A DNA stretch of 64,000 nucleotides, taken from positions 1,736,001 to 1,800,000 of the forward strand of contig JACGWO010000007.1 in assembly GCA_034509735.1 (NCBI GenBank). Direction: 5' to 3'. Of this stretch, positions 1 to 9,510 are shown piece after piece. Position 1 is the first letter of the stretch. The number at the start of each line of letters is the position of its first letter. Position numbers and translations under genes: made by a program. The stretch is from Sesamum alatum. Its lineage: Eukaryota > Streptophyta > Magnoliopsida > Lamiales > Pedaliaceae. The notes under the pieces were generated by a model. It was not told where the DNA came from, did no database searches, and was given only the letters and a program-made list of their open reading frames with translations.

Positions 1-672
1 CAAGCCCAATAGTATGAGGACCAAAACTAAATAAGTGGTCAAGTATATGGGCCAAATTTGTAATTCTCCCACCAAAACCACATACGTGGTTAATTATATG
101 AACTAAAATTATAATTCTCCCAAAAATTCTACTATCAGGTTTGGTCTGCGGATAAATATTTAATTAATCAATATGAAATGATGATATTATAGAATAATAA
201 ATGTACAACTTAGCATATACAATTGAGCGTTGAATAGCGTTATTAAAACATCTAGTCCAGCTTGCCATCATGTGGGAAAATTCAAAATAGATCCATATAG
301 TCAATATTTAATTGATTAATATGAAATGATATTGATGTGATAGAATAATAAATGTACAACTTAGCATATAAAATTGAGCGTTGAGATTGCTCAACTAATT
401 AATTACTACTTAGCCGTCGTGACACGTCGTTCCTGTATACATATAAAATATATATATATATAAATCAACAAATTACATTTAAAAAAGAAAGAAAGAAAGA
501 AAGAAAAGAAAACTAACTTTAGGGGTATTATCGGCAAAAATCAAAAAATCGGTGTAGCGGTGTCATAAACCGCCATTTGTGAGTGATAAAAGCCTTTCCT
601 TTATATATTAGTATAGATAAAATAACGATACCACTTAGTATAATAAACGCACAACTTAGTATACAAAATTGA
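1..672. other. Upstream region of SULT-1: repeated promoter-like modules, no gene
   Basis: No credible coding frame. Two imperfect copies of a module lie at about 165-300 and 315-390. They share the words AGAATAATAAATGTACAAC and TTGAGCGTTGA. A third, decayed copy lies near 630-672. The same module sits upstream of SULT-3psi (27800-27920) and again at 1580-1710, so it is probably duplicated sulfotransferase promoter DNA. A GAAA microsatellite lies at 484-509. Confidence 0.5.
418..622 (-). mobile_element. Helitron-like terminal fragment
   Basis: Read on the minus strand the segment starts ATCTATACTAATATATAAAGG, resembling the TCTATACTA-type 5' end of plant Helitrons, and then has AACCGC and an AT-rich body. 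Relatives with the same end lie at 17745-18017, 25545-25790 and 49650-49935. The 3' hairpin and CTRR end are not clearly recognisable here, so the class is inferred from the 5' end only. Confidence 0.4.
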
Positions 673-1576
673 GGGTAAGTATCACTTTTAGTCCTCCAAC
701 TATACCACTTGTTTGCATTTAGTTCCTCAAGTTTCACACTCATTACATTTAGTCCCCAACATTTAAAAATTCCATCAAATGTGGTCGTTGTTGTTAACAT
801 TTCGTTACACTTTCGGTGGTTGGATTTGGAGGGAAGTTATGGGCGTTTGGCGCATAAAATGGTTCACCTACCCATTTCTAGATTTCTCGCAAAAGAAATA
901 TCCATCAAATTGTGAATATAAATTCCATCAAATTGTGATATTTGAACTGAAAAAAACTTGTCCTGTAATTTGTCCAAAGCAAAATAATTAACCTATTTTT
1001 AATTGGTGGAATCAATGCATATATATTTCTATGCACTAGATAACACCCAAATAGAATCATAAACACAACATCATGAAATGCAATCACAAACAACCCTTAG
1101 TCATGTCACCGAATACATAAAAACAATCTGGAAAATATTATGAACATGAATTTAATGTTGTTATGTTATTCTGATAATTGGTTACATTTATAACACACAT
1201 TGTTTGGGTGTTATCTCATACATAAAAATATATATGCATTGATGCTATTAGAAAAAGCTGGTCAATTATTTAGATTTGTACAAATTAAATTACAGAACAG
1301 ATTTTTTCAATTCGAACATCACAATTTTATGAAATATCGACGATTTGATGAAAATTACAATACCTTTTTCTGCCTGAAATATAGAAACCGGTACCCACCC
1401 CCATAACTTCCCTCCAAAAGCAACCACCGTTAATTTTTAATGGAATGTTAACAACTAGAGTCACATTTAGTGGAGTCTTCAAATAATGGGGACTAAATGT
1501 AATAGCTGTGAAACTTGAAGGGCTAAATGCAAATAAGTGGCATAGTTGGATGAACAAATGTGATATATATCCACCC
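673..1576. mobile_element. Mutator-like fold-back MITE, ~0.9 kb
   Basis: The element is almost entirely an inverted repeat. The left arm begins GGGTAAGTATCAC and the right arm, reverse-complemented, begins GGGTGGATATATATCAC; both continue with matching TTTGCATTTAG and TTACATTTAGTCCCCA words. Flanks are CAAAATTGA on the left and TTAAGTTGA on the right, an eroded 9-bp target duplication. It splits one copy of the promoter module upstream of SULT-1. It has no transposase and is non-autonomous. Confidence 0.6.
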
Positions 1577-1709
1577 TTAAGTTGAGCGTTGAAATAGCTA
1601 CATATTTAATTAGCTGTGAAATGGCGATATTATAGAATAATAAATGTACAAAATTGACTGTTGAATTAGCCGAAAAAGCATCTAGTGAATTGGTCAGCAT
1701 GTGGGAAAA
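1577..1709. repeat. Copy of the SULT promoter module
   Basis: This stretch matches about 220-300 and 27810-27920, with TTGAGCGTTGAA, then AGCATCTAGTGA, then CATGTGGGAAAA. It continues after the next fold-back insertion at 2035-2090, so the segment just upstream of SULT-1 is one ancestral promoter region split by an insertion. Confidence 0.55.
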
Positions 1710-2034
1710 GGAAAATTCGTTTTCTTTTCTTATATCTTATGGTTTTTTTTATTTGGTCCCATTTATTGCATTTGTCTCACATTTAGTTCATTTGTTCAAT
1801 TTTTTCACGAATTTGATCCCAAACAATATTTTCCGTCAAATTGTTAACGGAGCCGTCAAGTCTGTTATTGGGGCAAGACTTTGCCACTGTTGACGGCTCC
1901 GTTGACGAAAATGCTGTTTGGAGACCAAATTTGAAAAAAAAAATGAATAAATGGGACTAAATGTGAGACAAATACAACAAATGAGACCAAATCAAAAGAG
2001 GTTCTAAAATATGAGACCAAAAATAAAATTTTTC
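1710..2034. mobile_element. Fold-back MITE with perfect 11-bp TSD
   Basis: ATGTGGGAAAA occurs at 1699-1709 and again, identical, at 2035-2045. Between them the ends are inverted (GGAAAATTCG on the left, GAAAAATTTT from the right). Inner arms pair through TTTGGTCCCATTTATT and its complement. TSD length and GG start fit a Mutator-like MITE. It sits 200-500 bp upstream of the SULT-1 start codon and may affect expression (inference). Confidence 0.65.
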
Positions 2035-2098
2035 ATGTGGGAAAATTACAAATATATAGATCCATATATTCAACATTTAATTAATTGTGTTTGTTTGC

Positions 2099-2106
2099 TA
2101 TAAAAA
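2099..2106 (+). promoter_or_regulatory. Probable TATA box of SULT-1
   Basis: TATAAAAA lies about 125 nt upstream of the SULT-1 ATG. A leader of roughly 95 nt would follow; part of it (2165-2225) is repeated at 34570-34625 in the ghost locus. Inferred from position and consensus only. Confidence 0.45.
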
Positions 2107-2230
2107 AAAATAGATCATTCCTTAACAACAAATCAATACGTACGACTTAAAAACCTTCTCAATCAGTTTTTCGTCTCACACGCCACATCTCCCTTGAAGA
2201 CAAGATTGCTTTACAAAACTGAATACTGCA

Positions 2231-3226
2231 ATGGAGAAGAAAGAAGAGCCTGAATGCTCTTGTGCTGAAGTTGATGATAGTAGCAAGGATGAATTCCAGG
2301 AGTTACTCCGAACACTTGAACAACGGGTGAACTGGGATGGGTTACCGCTCGTTAAATACTGCGGCTGCTGGTTGCTGGTAATGCTATTCCGACCCATAAT
2401 AGCTGCTCAAAATCACTTCAAAGCAAAAGATACGGATATAATATTGACAACCATGCCTAAATCAGGCACCACCTGGTTGAAGGCCCTCACGTTTTCCATT
2501 GCCAATCGCAATGTTTTTCCTATTGATCAAAGTCCTCTACTCACTTCCAATCCTCACATGCTTGTGCCTTTCCTAGAGCTAAATATTTACAAGGAGCAAG
2601 ATAATCCTGATCTGGAAACCATTCCCAGTCCAAGGATTTTCTCAACTCACATGCATTTCAAAATGCTTCCTGATTCCATCCGCGAAACCGACTGTAGAAT
2701 TATATACATTTGCAGAAACCCATTGGATCAGTTGGTTTCGCACATCCATTTCTCTTCTCAAAACAACTTTGGAAAAGATGCCGACCCGGTTGCCATAGAT
2801 GAGGCTTTCGACATGTTTTGCCAGGGAATTAATTCCTTTGGGCCGTTTTGGGATCATGTCCTTGGATACTGGAATGCTCATTTGGAGAATCCAGGGAAAG
2901 TGTTGTTTCTGAAATACGAGGATCTGAAAGAGGATATCACGTCTCAGGTAAAAAAGATTGCTGAATTTATGGGGTTCCCTTTTTCGCTGGAGGAAGAAGA
3001 ACAAGGCATGATAGATCAAATCTCAGGGCTATGTAGCTTTGAAAGTCTCAGCAATTTGACTGTCAACAAGAGAGGTGATATTAATGGTATATTGAAAAAT
3101 AGTTCCTTTTTTAGGAAGGGACAAGTTGGAGACTGGACCAATTATCTGACTCCTGCCATGGCTGAACGCATCAAAAAGCTCATGGATAGCAAGTTCGAGG
3201 GCTCCGGTTTAATGTTCAACACTTGA
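2231..3226 (+). CDS. SULT-1, cytosolic sulfotransferase (flavonol/hormone-type SOT)
   Basis: Single-exon gene of 331 residues, the usual length for plant SOTs. It should transfer sulfate from PAPS to a hydroxyl of a small acceptor in the cytosol; there is no signal peptide or membrane segment. Motifs: PKSGTTW at residues 76-82 (5'-phosphosulfate loop), catalytic His140 in STHMHF, Arg162 and Ser170 of the 3'-phosphate site in YICRNPLDQLVS, and RKGQVGDW at 295-302. After GDW it has Thr-Asn, where animal SULTs usually have Lys. The start is the ATG giving MEKKEEPE, equivalent to the starts of its paralogues and preceded by a TATA box. It belongs to the 'TPAMAERIKK' subgroup with SULT-3psi and SULT-4. 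Acceptor unknown; function as a sulfotransferase is secure. Confidence 0.95.
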   Translation: MEKKEEPECSCAEVDDSSKDEFQELLRTLEQRVNWDGLPLVKYCGCWLLVMLFRPIIAAQNHFKAKDTDIILTTMPKSGTTWLKALTFSIANRNVFPIDQSPLLTSNPHMLVPFLELNIYKEQDNPDLETIPSPRIFSTHMHFKMLPDSIRETDCRIIYICRNPLDQLVSHIHFSSQNNFGKDADPVAIDEAFDMFCQGINSFGPFWDHVLGYWNAHLENPGKVLFLKYEDLKEDITSQVKKIAEFMGFPFSLEEEEQGMIDQISGLCSFESLSNLTVNKRGDINGILKNSSFFRKGQVGDWTNYLTPAMAERIKKLMDSKFEGSGLMFNT

Positions 3227-3416
3227 AACAAAAATAGAAGAGTAAAAAACAATCGGTTTGTTTGTGTTTATTTTGTCATTTGATGACCTTTTCTGTTTCT
3301 GCTAGTACTATTAGTAGTGTTCTTGGGTTTAGAATATGGTAATTTTCTTGAAATATTAAAGTTAATTATATTGTTCTTGTTCTGTTTGTTCCTGACATCC
3401 TGATTCTTTTGTTAAT
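3227..3416 (+). other. 3' flank of SULT-1
   Basis: This is the 3' UTR and downstream sequence. It resembles the 3' flanks of SULT-3psi and SULT-4 (words such as TTTGTGTTT, TTTTCTGTTTCTG and CTTGAAATATTAAAGTTAAT). No canonical AATAAA is obvious. Confidence 0.5.
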
Positions 3417-3792
3417 GGGGCAAAATATTTTTTTGGTCCCGTAAAATTAGAGCATTATTTGTTTTGGTACTACAACTTAGATAGGTGGTTGTTTTAGTCC
3501 TATAAAATACATTTTTCAGCTTTTTTGGTCCCAACACATGACATTTTAGGACCAAAAAAACAGAAAAATGTGTTTTATGGGACTAAAACAACCACCTACA
3601 TTTGGAACAAAAAAAACTAAAAAACGTATTTTATGGGACTAAAATAGCCACCTACCTAAGTTGTACATGATTTGTTGGGACCAAAAAAGCTGAAAAACGT
3701 GTTTTATGAGACTAAAATAACCACCTACCTAAGTTGTGGTACCAAAACAAATAATGTCCTAATCTTACGGAAGCAAAAAAAATATTTTACCC
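3417..3792. mobile_element. Mutator-like MITE, 376 bp
   Basis: The ends are GGGGCAAAATATTTTTTT on the left and GGGTAAAATATTTTTTTTGC from the right; both arms contain TTGTTTTGGTAC and a CACCTA word. Flanks TTTGTTAAT (3408-3416) and TTTGTTTAT (3793-3801) are a 9-bp TSD with one mismatch. Decayed relatives lie at 8130-8300, 10520-10700, 17101-17465, 30140-30485 and 48507-48869. Confidence 0.65.
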
Positions 3793-4046
3793 TTTGTTTA
3801 TGTGGCAAGTATATGTTTAGGATGCGTATTTTAGTTATGAAGTATGACGTGCTATGCATGTGTAGAAATATATTTTAGAGGTAAATATACCATTTAGACT
3901 TAGCTATAAAAAAAATATATATCAAGTTTATAATATTATTTATGTTTTTATCATTGAAATACTAGTATATTTATACAACTATATTTTCAAAAAAATTGAT
4001 AATAATTGTTTTAATTCATAAAAAAAAAATTATTTAATTCTATTAT
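3793..4046. other. AT-rich spacer, no feature recognised
   Basis: Very AT-rich sequence between the MITE and CACTA-A. I see no gene or repeat boundary other than the TSD TAT at 4044-4046. Confidence 0.4.
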
Positions 4047-4957
4047 CACTACAAAAAAATGTGGGAATAGGAATGGATACATACGACCGTTCCAACTACC
4101 GATCCTAATAGGAACGGTACAAGGAACAGTTGTGGAACGGGAAGACGTTGATGACGTCATTGTCGTGGTAATTGTAATACAAATTAATAGGAACAGCACG
4201 ACCGTTCCTATTCGAGTGCCAACATATGTGAGCCAATATGTACATCTACAACTGTTCCTAAAAGGGACCTGATATATTTTGGACTTCAATTTGGAACACA
4301 TGTGTGAAATTTGAAACGGCTAGTCGACCGGGAACACTTATCGGTCCTATACGGGTTCCTAAGGCCGTGTCTATTTGGACCGGTTGGCTTACCGTTCCAA
4401 CATGCAGTTCTACATAAGACCCTTTTACGCCATGGGCAAAAATATAATGCAATTACCATTCCAAATTATGGGTATATAGTAAGTGCAATATTGTTACAAT
4501 TACCGTTCCCAATTGTACTCCAATAAGGAACGGTGTTGCTGCATGTGCTTCATACCGTTCCTAATATGCCTTAACGGCTATATTACAACGGTAATATTAC
4601 CATTCCTATCACCCCACCTGGGACCGTTCCTAAAGCTGGAACAACGGCTATATTTAAACGGCTAGTTTTGTGTTCCAAATCATATTCCAATGCCCGGTTC
4701 AATATTTACTAATATATGTCCCCCTTCTTTGTCATTGTTCTTGTAATTACTCTCCAACTAATTTTGTTGTAACTCCCCCCCTTGATTCTTTATACGGAAA
4801 ATCGAACATATCAATTACCAAGTGCGAATTTTGTATTGATATTGATAGGTGTTTTGCTCAGGTAAGTATGCAAAATGTTGTTATTTTTGTATATATATAT
4901 ATAATATACTCTCGTCATTTAATTGCATACTGTTGTGAATTATACGTAGGACCAATC

Positions 4958-6428
4958 ATGTTAAGACAGTTGAGGAAATGGATGTATGATCGAGACGTCC
5001 TAGGTGTGACGCTGGAGTTTGAGGACGGTGTTATAACATTTTTAGAATGGGCCCAATCTCAGCATGCATATATGGACGGGGACAAGATTAAGTGTCCCTG
5101 CCGGAAGTGCAAAAACGAAAGGTTCAAAACACCAGACGAGGTAAATTTGATTTGTGTATGAAAGGATTTATGCCAAAGTATTACAATTGGACTTCGCATG
5201 GTGAGGAGATGGTGCAGGAATACTTTGAAGCATTGACAGTGCCCTATGTGCAGCAACAGCAAACGCCACCACTTCAGGAGGAGGGTAGTTCGCATTAGGG
5301 TGATGCGACTCAGAGGATTGGACCCAGAGGATGTTATTCGATGACGTCGGGCCGTCATTCTGGTCTTCGTACAACCAGAAGGGACCGCCTGATGATGGTA
5401 CTCGGTATTGTCCATCTGATGTGGGTCCTAGTTCATATTATGATACGGAGCCCTATGATTATGTGTCTGGCTTGTCAGACCGTTTTTTTGATGTAGTTCA
5501 TGCTGCGGACCAACCATTGTGGAACGGCTGCACCACCTCTCAGTTGGCATCAATTGCCTCTTTGGTGAATATCAAGGCCGAAGGGGGTTTTTTCGAGCAT
5601 ACATATGATCGGTTATGCTAGTGGGCTGATACTGTAATGCCCCGCAATCACACTTTCCCCGCCGATTATTACAATACAAAGAAATTGATAAGAGAATTGG
5701 GTTTATCAGTTCAGAAGATTGATGCTTGCAAAAACGATTGCATGTTGTACTGGAAGGACAATATTGATTTGGAATATTACAAGTTCTGTGCAGACGCTAG
5801 GTACAAGCCCACCAGGGACAGAAATCTTAAACGCAAGAAGTCCCTGTATGCCATTCTTAGGTATCTACCAATAACCCCTCGGCTGCAGAGGTTGTATGCA
5901 TCGGAGGCCACAGCAGAGCATATGACTTGGCATGCGAGTCATCAGACGGAGGAATGATTCATGTGTCATCCGTCCGATGCAGAGGCTTGGAAGCATTTTG
6001 ACCGGACGTATCCTAATTTTGCAGCTGAGCCGAGGAATGTTAGACTTGGGTTGTGCATGGATGGGTTTGCACCGCACGGTCAGTATGGTAAAACTTACTC
6101 ATGTTGGCCCGTGATACTTACACCGTACAATCTCCCACCGGGAATGTGCATGAAGTCTGAGTATATGTTCCTAACGATGGTGATCCCTGGCCCATCAAAT
6201 CCAAAACATCTTATCGATGTCTACTTGGAGCCGTTGATCGAGGAGTTCCAGAATTTATGGCATGTGGGTATACGTACGCATGATACTGCGACAAACGAGG
6301 CATTCATGATGCATGCCGCATTGATGTGGACAGTGAACGACCTTCCTGCTTATGGGATGACGCCTGGATGGAGTTCCGCCGGTGTTATGGGGTGTCCAGT
6401 TTGTATGGAGGACACACGGGCATTATAA
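4958..6428 (+). pseudogene. TNP2 transposase, 5' part, broken (in CACTA-A)
   Basis: Begins MLRQLRKWMYDRD and continues through the N-terminal transposase-associated domain with a Cys cluster (KCPCRKCKNERF), then into the TNP2 (Transposase_21) domain up to GWSSAGVMGCPVC. Compared with the copy in CACTA-B it has lost one T in a T-run near 5145 (frameshift). It has stop codons near 5296 (TAG), 5619 (TAG, where B has CAG) and 5955 (TGA, where B has GGA). The rest of TNP2, including the C-terminal DUF4218-type region, is deleted at about 6425. It extends further into the domain than the B copy before its deletion, so A and B were deleted independently. A 5'-UTR intron (CAG/GTAAGT near 4861, ending about 4948) is still recognisable. 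Confidence 0.88.
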
Positions 6429-6747
6429 AGACGGGACTTACAGTGCCTACATGTATTCCAAAATCAATTCTTTCGTGGTTAGGCTTTTGTTCTAAAGAAA
6501 ATACCAAAAACCGGTCCAAAGTTAGTTAGGAACGGTACTTTAGACGGCGTTCGAGCGCCAAATACCGCTCCAATATTTGACTGTTTTAAATCATTTACCG
6601 TTCCCAATGCCGATAAAATATCCATTTCAAAAATAGAAGTCAACCGATCCTAAAGACGGGACTTAACGTGCCTACATGTATTCCAAAATCAATTATTTCG
6701 GGGTTAGGCTTTCGTTCTAAAGAAAATACCAAAAACCGGTCCAAAGT
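6425..6747 (+). repeat. Direct duplication at the deletion junction of CACTA-A
   Basis: A segment of about 100 bp starting AAAGACGGGACTTA occurs at about 6425-6528 and again at 6653-6750, in the same orientation, with AAAATACCAAAAACCGGTCC near the end of both. The first copy abuts the truncated TNP2 sequence; only one equivalent (57841-57930) is seen in CACTA-B. Confidence 0.7.
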
Positions 6748-7239
6748 TGTATTGCAAAGTTGGAGTGATAAAAACCGTTCCTAAGGTACGCGACAAAATA
6801 TATTTCGTTACCGATCCTAATCTATACAACTTACCTTTCCTACTTGTATTCCAGATGTCATGCTAAATTGTATCTAAAACATAAGGTGACAATTACAAAA
6901 TGTGTTCTAATTACCATTCCTACTTGCGCGATTTAATTTTGATGCTACGTCCCTAAAGTTTAGAAGGTGTTCCAAATGCAAAAATTATAAATTCATACGT
7001 ACAAAGGTAATTAGGAACGGTATACAGAAAATATGCCAAAAACCGTTCCCAAATAGGAACGGTGTCTTCGTTACCGTTCCTAATTGTTAGGATCGCCTCT
7101 TATTGCCACAGATTGCCTCCCGTTCCTCAACCGTTCCTAATAGCAGTCCAAAAGGATACAGTGAACTATTTACCGTTCCAAAAATTAAAAAAAAGCCGTT
7201 CATGTTACCGTTTCATTCCCGCATTTTTTTGTAGTGTAT

Positions 7240-8042
7240 TTGTATTTCACTTTCTAAGTTTAATTGTTATTGTTAAATAAAACATATTCCCCAAAATTGA
7301 AATTTTGCATTTTGTATTCACTAATGGTTATATTTTATTGTCATGTATCGAACCAATTAACACGAAAAAAATAATATTCAAAAATCTAATATTAAGATAA
7401 AATTAATTAGTCAAAACTCCTTATTTTTTCTTGTTCCTTTCCTAAAAACATAGGGAAATAAATTGTTGCTTCACTTTTACAGCAGGGAGAATCACACATT
7501 TCCCTTAACACAAGGGTTAAATTGCATTTAACCCTTAATTTTATGGTTAAATGCAATTTACCTCCCTATGTTAATCAAAAAGAACAGTTACGCCCCTGTG
7601 AAAAGATAACTAGCAATTTACCCCTTGTGTTATTCAAAATGCAGCAATAACCCCCTCACAGGGGGTTTTTTGCTCCGTTTTTAGGGGGCTTTTGCTCTAT
7701 TTTTTAAAATATAGGGGATAAATTGCCATTTATTTTTTCACATGGGATTTTTTTGTACATTTGCATATCACAAGGGGGTTAATTACATTTTTTCCCTTAG
7801 TTTTAATATCCCAACAAAAGTAACATAAGAATATTACACAAAATCAGTACCAATTCAAGACAGTAATAGCCCCAACAACTACCCATCGCCATCTTCTTGC
7901 CCAAGAGTCTTATTTTCCTCCATTTTTCCTTGACATGGGAAGAAAAATATGAAACAGAAACTGGTAATAAAAAACATTAACTAATGTATTAATCCCGAGA
8001 GTGGAGACTATATTCTTCATCAGCAGATCAGCAGATGAGTAA
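7240..8042. other. Fold-back fragment and SULT 3' flank
   Basis: About 7500-7800 holds a fold-back MITE with GGGTTAAATTGCATTTAACC on the left and GGTTAATTACATTTTTTCCC on the right, plus paired inner CCCCTGTGAAAAGA / TTTTCACATGGG words. From about 7800 to 8042 the sequence matches the 3' flank of SULT-2 (19025-19220), including AAAGTAACATAAGAATATTAC, so this is the downstream DNA of the remnant at 8043. Confidence 0.55.
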
Positions 8043-8123
8043 TTAGATGTTGAAGATTAAACCAGAGCCCTGAAACTTGCTCTCAACGAGCTTCTTGACG
8101 CGTTCGGCCATTTGAGGAGTCAG
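8043..8123 (-). pseudogene. SULT remnant f1: last 26 codons
   Basis: The minus strand reads LTPQMAERVKKLVESKFQ followed by GSGLIFNI and TAA. This is the C-terminus of a sulfotransferase of the SULT-2/SULT-6 subgroup and keeps that group's 3' flank. Upstream of the Leu codon, homology stops abruptly and MITE-derived sequence begins (8124-8300). The rest of the gene is missing. Confidence 0.88.
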
Positions 8124-8586
8124 AAAAACACGTTTTTTAATTTTTTTTTGTTCCAAATGTCACTTGCGTTGCACATGAGACATGACATTTTGGGACAAAA
8201 AAACTAAAAAATATGATATTTTGGGACAAAAAAAACTGAAAAACGTATTTTATGGAACTAAAACAGTCACCTACCTAAGTTGTAGTACCAAAACGGGTTA
8301 AATGTATTTTTCATCCTGTATCTTTTGCATTTTGACATTTTAGTCTTTTATCTTTCTAGGGTAAATGCAATTTGCCCCCATGTGTTAACCAAAAAGAGCA
8401 ATTACCCCCCTGTGAAAAGAATTAACAATTTACCCCCTTGTGTTATTCAAAATGCATCAAACAACCCCCTCACAGGGGGTTTTTTGCTCCATTTTTTAAA
8501 ACACAGGGGATAAATTGCTATTTATTTTTTCACATGGGAGTTTTTGCACATTTTACATATCACAAGGGGGTAATTGTATTTTTCCC
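8124..8586. repeat. Two truncated MITE fragments
   Basis: 8124-8300 matches the right arm of the 3417-3792 family (CACCTACCTAAGTTGTAGTACC). 8359-8586 is a 228-bp fold-back beginning GGGTAAATGCAATTTG and ending with its approximate complement; both arms carry the CCCCTGTGAAAAG and AACACAGGGG words seen at 7560-7790. No matching TSD was found. Confidence 0.5.
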
Positions 8587-8715
8587 ACCAATTAAGTATA
8601 GCAATACTATTCATGAAAATATAGAAAATTTAATTACTCATCATCTAAAATGGAATCGTAATTGATGAACATAGATATCCATCTGCTGGCTGCTTTTTTT
8701 TTTTTTTTTTTTTTT

Positions 8716-8784
8716 TCAGGTATTGAACATTAAACCGGAGCCGTCGAGCTTGCTATCCATGAGCTTTTTCATGCGTTTAGTCAT
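8716..8784 (-). pseudogene. SULT remnant f2: last 22 codons
   Basis: The minus strand reads MTKRMKKLMDSKLDGSGLMF then NT and TGA. Its SKLDGSG signature is shared with f4 (39306) and was present in f3 (26844) but is in none of the intact genes. The upstream end coincides with the target duplication of the MITE at 8793, which cuts it off. The 3' flank (8587-8715) matches 26760-26840 and the complement of 39400-39530. Confidence 0.88.
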
Positions 8785-8792
8785 AACTTATA

Positions 8793-9254
8793 GGGCTAAT
8801 TACACTTAGACCCCTCTGAAAATATGAAACTACACTTTCCCCCTAAAAAATTTTGAAATTATACTTACACCCCCTCTAAAAATTCTCTATTTACACCTGA
8901 TCACATTCAATTAGAATTTGGATAAAAAATACTGACGTGAGCAAAACAATTTGGATAATAATTTTGTACTTATAAGGAGAAAAATGTAATAATATTAACC
9001 TCACTCCATATGTATATATCACATTTATCCCCATATAAGTGTGAAAATATACATGAAAGTGTTAAATGAGGGGTAAAATTAAAATTTTATGTAATTCTTT
9101 TGATTTATGTCAACTTTTTTCGTCCAAACCCTAACGGAATGGGGTTAGGTGAAAATGGAGAATTTTCGAAAGGGTGTCTACGTATAATTTCAAAAAAATT
9201 TTTGGGGAAAGTGTAATTTCATATTTCAAGAGAAGGTCTAAGTGTAATTAACCC
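8793..9254. mobile_element. Mutator-like MITE, 462 bp
   Basis: The ends are GGGCTAATTACACTTAGACC and, from the right, GGGTTAATTACACTTAGACC, with long matching arms. Flanks TAACTTATA (8784-8792) and TAATTTATA (9255-9263) are a 9-bp TSD with one mismatch. The related empty site is at about 26944-26952, where CCAACTTATAACAC is uninterrupted. A left-truncated sister lies at 44940-45189. Confidence 0.8.
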
Positions 9255-9510
9255 TAATTTATATCACAAAAAAACATACCATTTCGAAATCATGGGAACA
9301 AGACAACCTACTTTTCTGCTAAATTATTGCAAAAAAACAAAGGTACTTTTCTGCTTTTATTCAAGTAGTAGCCCCAGAAACCATGTGAAAATAAAACAGC
9401 TGGGCTGAAAGCCTGAAACTCTCTCACTCATGATACAGTTCGTCCACTTTTTTTCTGTTTGTTTTTGCCTATTCTGTCTTTGTTAGAAAAATGTAAAAGA
9501 TTTTTTATTA
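9255..9510. repeat. SULT-remnant flank repeat
   Basis: Matches 45190-45400, 26950-27085 and the complement of 39135-39290, with words such as CCATTTCGAA, CTACTTTTCTGCTAAATTAT and CAAAAAAACAAAGGTA. In the 26-kb and 39-kb copies it directly abuts a SULT C-terminal remnant, so it is DNA that travelled with that gene fragment. Confidence 0.7.

Larger units (their letters stand above)
4047..7236 (+). mobile_element. CACTA-A: internally deleted CACTA/En-Spm element, 3.19 kb
   Basis: The left end is CACTACAAAAAAATG and the right end, reverse-complemented, is identical over 15 bp. TSD TAT lies at 4044-4046 and 7237-7239. Both subterminal regions carry many copies, in both orientations, of AGGAACGGT / ACCGTTCCT, the kind of short subterminal array that CACTA TNP1/TnpA proteins bind. 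It holds only the 5' part of a TNP2 gene and no TNP1 gene, so it is non-autonomous. It is closely related to CACTA-B and CACTA-C in this window. Confidence 0.93.
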
